Position numbers and translations under genes: made by a program
In this document: in pieces, positions 10,009 to 20,324 of the stretch
Layout: each line of letters opens with the position of its first letter
Numbering within the stretch: the first letter of the stretch is position 1
DNA from: Aphrophora alni
Taxonomy: Eukaryota; Arthropoda; Insecta; Hemiptera; Aphrophoridae
Length of the DNA stretch: 64,000 nt
Assembly: GCA_963513935.1 (NCBI GenBank)
Contig: OY740767.1
Location: 82,510,060 to 82,574,059 of the forward strand
Reading direction: 5' to 3'
Notes under the pieces: generated by a model
Database searches by the model: none
The model's input: only the letters and a program-made list of their open reading frames with translations
Told to the model about the DNA's origin: nothing

Positions 10009-13000
10009 TTAGAACCCTGTTCCTCGAACGAGGTTCAGGATTTTTTCCACCAGATACGTATCCTCTTCATCTCCCGGTTGCTGGATACCAAAGAGCTCCC
10101 TCCTTCTGCGCTCCAGCATCCCGCAATCGAATATGACGTGTCTTGCAGACTCCACGGCCTGCCCGCAGAGCCGACAGCTTTGGTCGCCTTCGAAGACTCC
10201 CACTGTTGCAAGATGTTTCCTGAACTGGCCATGTCCAGTGATGAGTCCTACAACTCTTTTAAGCTGTAGCCTGTCTAGCTTGATTAATGACTTCGTAAGG
10301 TTGATACTGGGTCCTTTAATCAGCTGTTTGCTTTGTGTGAGCCCGGGAGTCCTGCGCCATCTCTGGCGTTGCTTTTCCTTGGCCCAGTTGTTAACTGCGC
10401 TTTTAGCCATGCTGCGGCTGATACAGCACATAGGTTCTGGCCCCATGAAGGGTGTAGATGCTCCTTTCTTTGCGAGAGTATCTGCCATCTCATTACCTTG
10501 GATGCCACGATGACCTGGCACCCATCTCAATTCCACCATGTTCCTTGTGGAGAGTTTCTTTAATGTTAAGAGGCAGTCCTTCACCAGTTTTGAAGTGATT
10601 AGTACTGAGTCTAGCGCTTTTAATGCTGCTTGACTGTCTGAGAGAATAAGGATTTGTCTATCTCGAAAGCCTTTTGACAATCCCAGATGGGCGCAGGCAG
10701 AGATAGCTAGTAACTCTGCTTGAAATACTGTACAGTGCTTGCCAAGACTTACACTAATGTTTGTCCTTGGTGATGAGCTGTAAATACCATAACCTGAGTT
10801 TCCTTCCATAAGAGACCCATCGGTGTACCAGACAAGAGTCCCTCTGGAGGATCCTGGTTTACTGTTTCCTTCCCAGTCTTCTCGGTTACCAAGGGTTACC
10901 GTGAAGGGTCTGTTGAAGATGTACTCGGTGTGCATTGCGTCTGGCACCATGTCTAACACCGAGTTTTTGAGTACGGTGTCAACTATGTCAGTGTGTCCAG
11001 CTCCAGGCAAGCCCTTCCGCCACTCGTTAACACACGAAAATATCAAGAGGCAGGAGTCCGAGGAGAACCTCCATTGCAGCTGTTGGGCTACTTCTAAAGT
11101 CTCCGGTTATGCACAAGCATGCAAGTCTTTGCAGGCTTGTTAGTTTGCTTCCTGCAGTGGTTTGGTATGATTTCTTCCACCATACCACCGCTCCGTATGT
11201 AATCTGGGGTCTGATCACTGCCTCATATAGCCAAAGGGCTATGTGAGGCTTGAGTCCCCAAGTGGTACCAATAAAATGTCTGGCTGTCATTAGCGCCCAT
11301 TTCGCTTTATGGATTAAGTTGTCCAGATGTACGTTCCATGTTAGCTTTTGATCAAGGGTTACTCCAAGATACTTAGCCGACATGGACATGTTTATCCGTA
11401 TATTATCCATGGATATCCTATCCAGGGCTGTCAAGTTCCTCTTCTTAGTGAAGGGAACTATAGTAGTTTTGTTGGGATTGACGTTGAGGCCTTCCCTTGC
11501 ACACCACAACTTCACTCGCCTCAGATTACTATTCATGATATCTGAGACAGTGTAGTCGCTTTTCCCAATAACCAAGATTGCTATGTCATCCGCATAGCCT
11601 TGGATGTATGTTCCTGACCGGCTGATTTCCGTAAGGAGATCATCTACCACCATGCTCCACAGTAGAGGTGAAAGAACACATCCCTGTGGACACCCTCTTG
11701 TGGTTGCGACCTCCAGCGAATCACCAAGCAGGGAGCTTTGGATGCGTCTGCTTCTTAGCATTGAATGAACCCATCTTGTTACAGCCGGGTTCACCTCTCG
11801 CTCTTGCAGTCTACGCACTATAGATTTAAAGGAAGTGTTATCAAATGCGCCTTCTATATCCAAGAAGGCGCACAGGGCTATTTCCTTCCTTTCCAGTGCG
11901 TCCTCGATCCTGCCCACAAGATTATGTAGAGCAGATTCACAGGATTTACCAGGTTGGTAGGCATGTTGATTTCGGTGAAGAGGTGTCCCGGAGAGCACCC
12001 CCTCCCTAATGTATCTCTCAACCAACTTCTCTAGTGTTTTCAATAGAAACGAGGATAGGCTGATTGGTCGGTAAGCTTTGGCATCACAATAACTTGCTTT
12101 GCCACGCTTGGGAATAAACGTAACTCTGCTGACCCTCCATGCCTGCGGAATGTAGCCGTATGCTACGCTGGCTCTGGAAAGCTTGCAGATCAGTTGGATC
12201 AAGGCATCAGGTCCTTCCTGCAATAGTGCAGGATAGATTCCGTCTCCGCCAGGTGATTTAAACAGGCTAAATTTGTTTATTGCCCATTTTAATTTAGAGA
12301 TAGTGACAATTTTCCTTTCTATCTTCCAGTCTGCCCGGGATGCCCTTGGCCAAGAACTGTCCCCAGCTAGACTTAGACCGCCGTCTGTATTGTCACTACT
12401 TATGTTACCAGGGAAGTGAGTTTCAAGTAGTAACTTGAGCGTCTCTTCCGCTGTTTTAGTATACTCTCCTGTTGGTTTCCGCAAGGTGCCTACAGGATTG
12501 TGAGGTTTAGAAGCCATAACTTGTTGCAGTCTGGCTGCCTCCTTTAGACTGTTCACTTTGTGAGTGAATGCCTTCCAGGAATCAAGTTTGGCTTTTTTTA
12601 TAGCTTTGCTGTATGTTGTGAGAGCTAAATGGTACTCCCTCCAATCACCGCTCCGCTTGGACACATTAAAAAGCCTTCTTAATTGTTTTCTCTTACGGCC
12701 GAGATCCTGTGACCACCATCTTGTGTTAGGTCTGCCTGATCTCGTACGCAGAGGACAGTTATCCTGATAGCAGTCCATGATGGCGTCGCGAAGCGAGGTC
12801 GCCACCCTGTCTACATCTGGAAATGTTGCAATGTCACCTTGCATGGACCCAAGTACCGTCGATAGTTGGTCCGAGTAGGACCCCCAGTCCGTCGCTCTCG
12901 GGTTCCGAAAGTGGGAATTGACGGTTGATGTCTCTAGATGAAACATGATGTATTTGTGATCTGAGAGGGAGGCTTCTGTTGAAACATGCCAGTTCCCAAT

Positions 13001-13606
13001 CAGATTTACAATATTTTCTGTACAAAAAGTAATATCTATGACCTCGTTCCTGATTTTATTGGAAAAGGTCGGTGTGTTACCTACATTAACAATTTGTAAG
13101 TTATTAGACAAGAGAAAATCAAATAATGACTCACCCCTTGTATTTGTATCAGAGCTGCCCCAGCCTAGGCGATGATGAGAGTTAGCGTCACATCCCACCA
13201 GAAGCTGCTGCCGCCTGACAGTAGTTGACTCCACCAGAAGTTCTAGTTCTCTTGATGGAGGAGGAGTTCTGGCGTCATAGGGTAGGTAGACGGAGCTAAA
13301 AATTGGACCATCCTTTTCCTTCCCGTTGCGCCAGTGTATTAGCACCGTTGTGATGTCTCTGGAACAGAAATCCATTAGGGGCAAGCATTGCAGACCTGAC
13401 CTTACTAGTATGCAGGTTCGGTTGTTATTAATATTGTTACAGTATATGAGCTTACCTTTTGCATCTCCTAGCCCGGCAATCCGGCCTCGGTGGAGCCAGG
13501 GCTCCTGGACCAGTGCTAGGTCGATGTTGGACCTAATGAAGGTCTGACAGAAGGAGGCCGAAGCCGCCCTACTGTGATGTAGATTTACTTGCAGGACCCT
13601 CAGCAT
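10009..13606 (-). pseudogene. LINE ORF2: endonuclease, reverse transcriptase, RNase H (frameshifted)
   Basis: The likely start is the ATG at 13606 (MLRVLQVNLHHSRAA), overlapping the end of ORF1 by 38 bases; upstream in-frame residues do not look like endonuclease. Endonuclease: LVQEPWLHRG, LLVGCDANSHHR, IDITFC and LSDHKYIM. Reverse transcriptase: YRPISLSSFLLKTLEKLV, AFLDIEGAFD (near 11840-11870), RGCPQGCVLSPLLW and YADD at 11585-11596 (about residue 671). The frame stops at 11027-11029, while RNase H continues in another frame from about 11046 to 10009 with its acidic residues: TDGS, E in QAELLA, SDSQAA, GNEMAD. A C-x2-C-x8-H-x4-C knuckle (CRLCGQAVESARHVIFDC) closes the protein. Relatives have a few more residues between LPLDI and VNEW, so a small deletion with the shift is likely. 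The enzyme would nick target DNA and copy the element RNA. Confidence 0.85.
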
Positions 13607-14744
13607 TGTCTCTTCCTGACAGTAAGAAAAGAGAGACTTGCCAGAGTCCCACATGCGCCTTACACCCTGCTGCTTTGATAGCTGCAAGGGAGAGATCATC
13701 CACAAGGAGAACAAAGGTACGACCTTTCGGGTCCTCTTTCGTAGCCAGAGTTCTCCACTCTCCGACCCTAAGGCTCAGGTTTTGTTTACCAAGCATATCA
13801 AGGATCCTTTCAGGAGACTCTTCCAGCTCAGCAGGTGCTCTGAAGAACACCTTAGTGGCCCGAAGAATATCCTTCTTATCACCAACGATAAGCTCAACAT
13901 CCTCGCCAAGGGGTCGAATGCTGGAGATGGTTTTCATCAGCCAGGATTTGCTGCTGAGATTAGAGCACGAGATAATTAGTGCTCCTTTCTCCATATAAGA
14001 GCCTGAAAAGACTGGATATGACCCGTCTTCCAGGCACTCAAATTTTGCCATGATGGCCTTTTGGACGGTCCTGCCCTGTTCCTCGGAGAGCTTGTCGTCG
14101 GGGAATCTTTTGGGCACAACTGCCATTCTAGTGCAGGCTAGAGCTTCCCCAAACGAGGTTCTGGGTTGCGCCGATGTCGATGCACCGTGCTCACCAGACT
14201 GTTTGTGTCTCTTCCTCTGGGTTTCAGTGGATGGGGGAGTCGGAGCTTCGGCTCTGCCGCGCTTCAGGCCCCCCTCCTTAATTGCAGGAGGATCGGTGGC
14301 TGTCAAAGCAGCACCTTTATTCCTACGTTTATCGAACTTCTTCGGGTCAAAGTCCTTTCCAAACTTGGCCTTCAGAGCTCGTCTTCTCTCCGATTTGGAC
14401 ATCCTCGGCTTACTTTGTGCCATATTGAGCGTGACCAACTGCTTAGTAGCGTCCGTCAGCTCGGCTGTAAAGCCGGGGGTGTCAGGATTTTCCAAGAGGA
14501 GGTCTTCATCCAGCTTAAAGCCCGATTCAACCTCCTCCATTAACACCTCCATGTCCACAGATTTCGAAGCCTGCTCAGTGGCCGCTTCTAGTCCGTCTTC
14601 ATAGGGCGTTTCTTTGTTTGATGTTTGAACCATGAAAGCATGCTCTGAGGCTGCTTCTGGTCCTGGTTTGACGGCCGAGCTTCCAGCTTGTGACTGGTAC
14701 TCCGCCGAGGTTTTTTGTTTATTTTTATTTTTGTTTAGGTCCAT
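13569..14744 (-). CDS. LINE ORF1 protein (RNA-binding, DUF4780-like)
   Basis: An intact 391-codon frame begins MDLNKNKNKQ. The first 110 residues are acidic and low in complexity. Residues about 115-145 are strongly basic (KSERRRALKAKFGKDFD, then KKFDKRRNK), and a second basic stretch (ETQRKRHKQ) lies near 174-182. From about residue 200 a folded region starts with TSFGEALACTRMAVV, passing through SGSYMEKGALIISC, VFFRAPAELEESPERIL and RTFVLLVDDLSLAAI. This resembles the DUF4780 domain seen in insect retrotransposon ORF1 proteins, from memory and not a search. No CCHC knuckles were seen. ORF1 proteins of LINEs coat element RNA in a ribonucleoprotein particle. Its stop overlaps the ORF2 start, suggesting reinitiation for ORF2 translation. 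Confidence 0.8.
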   Translation of the reverse strand: MDLNKNKNKQKTSAEYQSQAGSSAVKPGPEAASEHAFMVQTSNKETPYEDGLEAATEQASKSVDMEVLMEEVESGFKLDEDLLLENPDTPGFTAELTDATKQLVTLNMAQSKPRMSKSERRRALKAKFGKDFDPKKFDKRRNKGAALTATDPPAIKEGGLKRGRAEAPTPPSTETQRKRHKQSGEHGASTSAQPRTSFGEALACTRMAVVPKRFPDDKLSEEQGRTVQKAIMAKFECLEDGSYPVFSGSYMEKGALIISCSNLSSKSWLMKTISSIRPLGEDVELIVGDKKDILRATKVFFRAPAELEESPERILDMLGKQNLSLRVGEWRTLATKEDPKGRTFVLLVDDLSLAAIKAAGCKAHVGLWQVSLFLLSGRDNAEGPASKSTSQ

Positions 14745-15291
14745 TTAAGTTCCCACGATTAAAGCAGGGTTCTAAAAGGTCCACCACACAGAGCCCGCAT
14801 ATGAGGTAAGGCTAAATTGAAACCGGAGGTCGCCTGGTATCCGGAGTCCGCATACTAGAGTCTAAGCTCCCCCTTAGACACGCATCCTTCGGCATATGCT
14901 GTTCCACCTTGGATTGGGTCCACAGATTGTGGGGATAGTGGGAATTAAGAATAAATGAACGTCCACAAGAGCCTCAAGCTTCTTGGGACAGAAGACAGAA
15001 GAGAGATAGGACAGATTATAGATAGGTCAAATAATGGTTGACGACCTCATTTTGGTTGGGGTGGTGAAAAGAAGAGGCAGGAGGGGGAAGGGAGGGGGTA
15101 AGACGTCCCATGCTTTAGCCGCCTTCGGTGCCGCCATCCGGCAAAGCATCAGGCCACACCGAAAACGTTGCCCATCCTGTACCGCGGGGAGGCGCATGAG
15201 TCCGCTCTTGCTGCCACCATCTGCATCCCCGGACCAAACCGCCTTCCAGCAGAAAGATCCGAGGGTGCAGATAATGCCTGCTTCACAGGAC
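14745..15291 (-). other. LINE 5' UTR
   Basis: The 547 bases between the 5' target duplication and the ORF1 ATG are clearly richer in GC than the surrounding DNA, especially 15040-15290. No coding frame of the element was recognised in it. As LINEs use internal promoters, the promoter is expected here; this is family knowledge and not a seen motif. Confidence 0.6.
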
Positions 15292-15304
15292 TTCCACAGA
15301 TTAA
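15292..15304. repeat. Target-site duplication, copy at the LINE 5' end
   Basis: TTCCACAGATTAA is identical to 9888-9900 over all 13 bases. Removing the LINE and one copy restores the 72-bp register of the subterminal repeats on the two sides. Confidence 0.85.
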
Positions 15305-15376
15305 AGAAACTTGTTACAATTGCTCTTATAGCAAATACTGTCACATTCCAAAAAGTGTCACTTTTCAAGATAAAAA
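15305..15376. repeat. Sixth subterminal repeat unit of the DNA transposon
   Basis: It carries GCAAATACTGTCACATTCC and AAAAAGTGTCAC, matching the units at 9775-9900. It lies 72 bases after the preceding unit once the LINE is removed. Confidence 0.65.
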
Positions 15377-15576
15377 ATATACTCTTTCCTTTCAAATGTA
15401 TGGGCACTACTGAGAAATGTCGTTTTAGATAGTAGATGATATCCAGATATGGCCAAAAGTAAAACGACACTAGCTCTACCTAGCGGAAACTATCGTTATT
15501 AGACTTGTGATGCTTTTCCAGATAAAAGATTGAAGTATTTTGGTTCGTTTGGGCTAAAAACATGAAAATTGTAAAA

Positions 15577-15608
15577 TTTTCACTTCTGTCACTTTTCTTT
15601 CGAAGGTG
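15577..15608 (-). repeat. Right terminal inverted repeat of the DNA transposon
   Basis: Reverse complement starts CACCTTCG and continues GAAAGAAAAGTGACAGAAG, matching 6420-6451 at 28 of 32 positions. Confidence 0.65.
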
Positions 15609-16988
15609 GGATATTCAGTGATTTCAACTTTGTATGCACAATGATTAAGACGTTTCCTTAATACTTTAACTTTGGTACTTTTAACTGGTGTGAAGCCTGT
15701 CACACTGATATTCAAGGTAAACTTGTAAAAACACATTGAATTGCTTTAACTGTTTCTCCAGCAGCTGATGATCTGCCAGTTACTTTCCTATTCTCTATCT
15801 CTACTCAACCAGTTTCCAAAAACGTTTCTATTCATGACTATATAAATTTCTGGAGTACCCTTAATGACCAAGGTTGTGAACATTCTCTGAACACTCACAG
15901 CAGACTTTTTCTCAGCTAACCAAATACACTTTACTTTCCTAACAAAGATGACATAATAAATTAATAAAAATGACAGTGCTTCCAATAGCTACAGCAGTAA
16001 GCTTAATTCACTTGTATAAACTGAAACAAATCAATGGTATTTGGCAATAATTAAAACCGTAGTTAAAATTTAACAATTTTAAAAATTAAAAAAAAAAATT
16101 AACAATTAGATCATTCTTTAGATTAAGTGAAAAACCGTACCAAACCAAACTAACATAACCTAACCTATTCTAACCTAAACTAACCATACCATGATGACTT
16201 ACTATGACCTATTAAGCAACTGCACCACTAGATGCCTAGTGTAAAAGATTTATTTTATCAAACAGTTTACTAACTAGCTCTACATGTGAGTGGTCCGTAC
16301 TAGATTGCACACCAAATAAACTTCATCCACTTAATAAGGACAACAATTAATGGTTTAAACAATCAACAATTAATTATGTGGTCTGCAGTTTCATTGTATA
16401 GACAACATAGTATATATACAGTACACAATACATAATGACAAGGTGCCTATTATCCTGAGTAAGTGTAATTTAAGAGATTTATGTTTTTCCAAATTTTCTT
16501 CATTCAAATTTAGTGAGAAGCCTCTGAATTTAACAGGCAGGACTTCTTTTATCAGTAATTTACTATGAGTGTACAAACCATCTTATGTTTTCTGATGTTT
16601 TGATTTCATCCATCTGTTGATTGTTGTGTTACTTTGGGACCTCTACTACGGGGTTAAATTCAATCCAGATCTTGCCCTAGCCAACTAAAGTTTTTTTATT
16701 GTTTTGATCTAGTGATTGAAAAGTGTGCAGTATTAAGTTAATTTTTTACTTAACAGGTCATTCCACTTTAATGTAGAACCCAAATATCATGGAGTTTGTT
16801 ACATTAATAAATTGGTTAAGATGTAACACTTAGAACTGGTATACAAACAAGATGAAGGGGGGGGGAACACCCTTTAGTGTAAATTTTATAAATTTTCCAA
16901 TTTTTTAAAGTAACTGAATAAGTTAAAAAATATATGTTCATAATAAGTATTTAATGTTCATTGTTTGGTGTCCAAGTCACTTTGTATA
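15609..16988. other. AT-rich stretch with no recognised gene
   Basis: No coding frame or RNA gene was supported. A short run of AACCTA-like units (about 16145-16190) resembles the insect telomere repeat only loosely. Confidence 0.5.
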
Positions 16989-17063
16989 ATATAATGAGTA
17001 ATAAATTATTTTATATTACCTTATAGATCCGTCATGTGACTTTGATTATGTCTTTATTACAAA

Positions 17064-17095
17064 GACGCGTTTCGGAGACGTATCTCCATCTTCAG
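17064..17095 (-). ncRNA. Hammerhead-ribozyme-like core, left palindrome arm
   Basis: Minus strand order: CTGAAGA (fits the C-U-G-A-N-G-A box), one base, GGAGA-TACG-TCTCC (perfect 5-bp stem II with a UACG loop), GAAA, then CGCG and TC (the U-H cleavage step). ACGCGT is self-complementary, suiting the dimeric hammerheads with very short stem III described for Penelope-like elements. Stem I pairing in the flanks is weak, so activity is uncertain. Confidence 0.5.
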
Positions 17096-17330
17096 TATTT
17101 TCACTCCGTAGAGGTCGTTAAAACATTAATATCACAAAAACATTGACACTATACACACAATTAAATAAATACACATATACGTTGATTTAAATTTTTTTTT
17201 TTTAAATGCGCACGGTTTCATGTAAAAAAAAATATTAAAATCAACGTATATGTGTATTTATTTAATTGTGTGTATAGTGTCAATGTTTTTGTGATATTAA
17301 TGTTTTAACGATCTCTACGGAGTGAAAATA

Positions 17331-17362
17331 CTGAAGATGGAGTTACGTCTCCGAAACGCGTC
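17331..17362 (+). ncRNA. Hammerhead-ribozyme-like core, right palindrome arm
   Basis: Same layout as the left-arm core: CTGAAGA, GGAG...CTCC, GAAA, CGCG, TC. One base differs from the left arm and turns the fifth stem II pair into a T-T mismatch (GGAGT-TACG-TCTCC), so this copy should fold less well. Confidence 0.45.
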
Positions 17363-17437
17363 TTTGTAATAAAGACATAATCAAAGTCACATGACGGATC
17401 TATAAGGTAATATAAAATAATTTATTACTCATTATAT

Positions 17438-18424
17438 AATAAGTATAACCGAACATTTAACTATTCAATTGTTGACAATGATTAGTTGTTAGTAAAGTAA
17501 AATAAAATTTATGTATACATTTTAGAGAAAACAATTTAAATTATTTATTTAAAAAAAAATTTTTTGATAAAGGAAAATGTTCCCATGTTTTCTATTTAAA
17601 ACGAAATTAAGAGAAGTTATAATATATTGCAAGAAATTCGTTATTTGTCTTGAATAAATGGTGTTGAATTGAGGTAAAGAATGGTAAATAGTTCCAAGTA
17701 TTGAAGACATAATTAAGTATAAGTGTTTTCAAAATAAACCATGTCATTTATAATTGGTTCGGCGAATTGCTGGATATGCAAATGAATTTAAAAATTCATA
17801 AAAAAATGGATGCTTATTTAGATGAAGGTATTTGTAATAAATGCTCAAGGCGAACTATATTAATAGTTCTGTCTCTCTAACATCCTTATAAGTATTATGA
17901 GCCGATTACTTTATTATAATAATATATATCTTTTGAAATTTAACTAAGAACCATATTCATTATGAACTCTTGCCGAGGAATCCCATTATTTAGAAAATGC
18001 CAACAATAAAACACAGCTACTTGGCCATTAAATCTGCATTATTTTAAACCTAAATAGGAGTTGTAATATTAGCGTCGGACTGCTAGCTGATGACATAATG
18101 ACTCGCGGGACTATTTCTAAGGCTGTGGTAGTAGTCTATTATAGCCTATATCACAAGGTTAAGGTTAGATTAAACAATTAAAGTGACGGATAAATGGTGG
18201 TTACAGACAATGAGTGAATACCTACGAATTGATGGTTTGGAGTATAGTTTTTAGTCAACGGGGGCATGTACGAAACTATTAATTGACGAATATTTGTAAA
18301 TCCATACATATAGCTTTAATTTAATAAAAGAAAATAATTTAATGTTGGACTATTGTTTTTGGAATTAGTCATGTGTACCGTAGTTTAATGAAACAATTAA
18401 TGAACACAAACATATGACCGAGCA
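17438..18424. other. AT-rich stretch with no recognised gene
   Basis: About 1 kb without a supported coding frame, RNA gene or repeat. Confidence 0.5.
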
Positions 18425-18950
18425 AGTAATATTTTGGATTGTGTAAAGAGTAGACCTCGCTCCTTGAAAGTTTTAATACATTAAAAACATCGTTCATGTA
18501 AAACCAATGTGGCTACCGTCTAGCACGTGACCTGACACACAATTTTCATAGACCAAGAAACAGTAAATAATAGCATAGTTACTATTATACACTTGAAAAA
18601 AAAAAAAAAAACACCGCTCATAATTCATAAAGGTTATATGCTTTACTGATAGCCTGATCATTGAATTGTGATTGCATGGTAGTAAGAATTATACTGTATC
18701 CTTACCCATCGAAATACAGCATATAAACTCTGGAATATAGACTGACTTGAAACGAACATTTACTCCTACTACTACTACCACTGTCGTGATGGCCCAAAAT
18801 TTGCAAGAGTAAACAATCCAATTATTGTTTATATTTAAATTTAATTCACGTTCGCAGATTTCTAAAGTCAATCTTAGTGAATAAACCAATGTAACTGTTA
18901 TGTAAATAATAATGTATTCGATATTTTTTGAAATTCCATAAATGAAAACA
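18425..18950 (+). repeat. Dispersed repeat A, copy 1
   Basis: This aligns by eye with 27508-28075 in the same orientation. Shared landmarks in order are GAAGTTTTAATA-like sequence, AATGTGG, TAAATAATAGCATA, GATTGTGATT-like sequence, a GTAAATAAACC-like stretch, and TTATGTAAATAATAAT. Divergence and indels are high, so the family is old. No protein was recognised in it. Confidence 0.5.
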
Positions 18951-20324
18951 TAAAAAAAAATTAGTGAGTAAAGAATTTGTTTTATAACATTATTAGCAAA
19001 TTGCTTTACGATTGATAGCCTACACGCGTTTGATGGTCGTAGATAGAAACTACAGATGAAATTCGAAACAAGTGAAACAGGATTTTACTTTGCTCAGTTA
19101 CTAAGAGAAATATAGGTTACTGACAACTATGAAAGTCCTAAAATATTTAATTAGGCCTATGTTATAAACATGAAAAAAAAAAAAAAAAAAAATTAGTAGT
19201 TAAATTCAAAACTTCAAAACAAAATATTTTAATTAAAGAAAATAACCAACAGCAGCAGTGACGTTCTGATATGGTCGTTCTTCTAAAATTAAATAAAAAA
19301 TTATTGTGATAAATGCAAGAAATTTACTAATTATACAATAATTGAGAGGATTTCGTTTTAAATTAATTAGTAAAATCAAAATTCCATTGTAGTGTAACAA
19401 AGAGCGATAGCATTTAATGTTATTTATAATTATATTTGTTTGAAAGTTTGGTTGTTCATTACCAACTTTGTAAAAGTACATTTAAAAACAGACAAAAATA
19501 AAATTTATGAAGATGTAAATGGCACTATTATGTTATTGGATAGTGTCCAACTTCAAAAGTGAAGGCGCCAGCACCCACGAAGAAGGAGCGGAACTAATGT
19601 AAAAACGAATTGACTGAAGAAATTCCTGCTGATCCCAAATAAAGTAACGTCTAGAATGTTGATATTATGTGAATATGTGAATAGTTTCTCAATGTTCATT
19701 TTAACAAAAATTATCATATGTATTACCTTATGGTTTAGTGGATTAAATAAACTACAGCTATTGATTACGAAAATAAATTCAAGTAAAGTTGAATTTAAGG
19801 TATTTAACAATATTCCAACTACAACAACACGACTAAATTAACTTGTTACAAAATATATGGAATTGCATTAGTGAATTTCTAATAGAAATGCTAATTATTG
19901 CAATCATCTATTAGGGATTAGAAAATGTCCACAAACCTTACCCATAGGAATATATAATTAAATGAATATGTGGGTAAACCCCTAAAGCGTTTTTACCTCC
20001 TTTTTTACCTCCTAAACCTCTTTTTTACGTTTCTTCTTCTTTTTAATCAGGACTACACACGTTTTACCATCGTTAATAACTTAATCAGGTCATAGAATTT
20101 AATACTAAAGACACATAACACACACAAACTTGTGTTCAAACACATTATGCAATAAATCTCACATAATTTAGCACGAGACATGTAATTGGTCACTAGTAGC
20201 TTGCGGATCGTACTGATGACCAATTTCATTGATTAACCAGTCTCATGAGTCAAATGAGGTGTTAGTTCCAATTCAGATATTTTATTTAAGATTCCATTTT
20301 CGTTAGATTTGGTTTATCTTTATG
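18951..20324. other. AT-rich stretch with no recognised gene
   Basis: It contains a poly(A) run at 19173-19192 and otherwise nothing recognised on either strand. Confidence 0.5.

Larger units (their letters stand above)
9901..15291 (-). mobile_element. Near full-length LOA-type LINE (non-LTR retrotransposon)
   Basis: A 5.4-kb minus-strand element with a 5' UTR (15291-14745), ORF1 (14744-13569), ORF2 (13606-10009, endonuclease, reverse transcriptase, RNase H, CCHC), a short 3' UTR and a simple-repeat tail of TCATAA units (9920-9901). Perfect 13-bp target duplications flank it. An RNase H after the RT, a C-terminal zinc knuckle, an ORF1 without CCHC and a microsatellite tail fit the LOA group of the I-like LINEs. 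The sole clear lesion is a frameshift between RT and RNase H. The perfect duplication and long intact frames suggest a fairly recent insertion. It landed in the sixth unit of the host transposon's subterminal repeat array. Confidence 0.85.
6420..15608 (-). mobile_element. DNA transposon with CACCT inverted repeats, hosting a nested LINE
   Basis: The ends are inverted repeats: 6420-6451 and the reverse complement of 15577-15608 match at 28 of 32 positions, both starting CACCT and sharing GAAAGAAAAGTGACA. Between them lie a broken gene on the minus strand (7105-9483), six subterminal 72-73 bp repeats, and a 5.4-kb LINE inserted at 9901-15291. Without the LINE and one target duplication the element is about 3.8 kb. 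A matching subterminal motif in opposite orientation (TTTTGAGTTGTGTCATTTTT near 6644-6664) sits at the left end. ATAT lies just outside both ends (near 6414-6417 and 15611-15614) and could be a 4-bp target duplication, but this is weak. The superfamily is not assigned; the protein family is one I do not know as a named transposase. Confidence 0.6.
16989..17437. repeat. Long palindrome with 200-bp arms (likely Penelope-like terminal repeats)
   Basis: Left arm 16989-17188 and right arm 17238-17437 are inverted copies with about two mismatches, around a 49-bp spacer. Each arm contains a hammerhead-like core on the strand reading outward from the spacer. Inverted terminal repeats carrying minimal hammerheads are known from Penelope-like retroelements, so this is probably a pair of such ends without an internal gene. 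A foldback or MITE-type DNA transposon is the alternative. No target duplication was found. Confidence 0.8.

Noticed and set aside
13606..14604. Long plus-strand frames opposite LINE ORF1
   Set aside because: They are antisense shadows of a clearly coding minus-strand frame and match no family.
15027..15470. Overlapping frames on both strands in the LINE 5' UTR
   Set aside because: They cross the element boundary and target duplication at 15292 and arise from GC-rich sequence lacking stops.
16145..16190. Telomere-like CCTAA units (also GGTTAGGTTAGG near 54036)
   Set aside because: Only two or three imperfect units each; such short strings are expected in AT-rich insect DNA.
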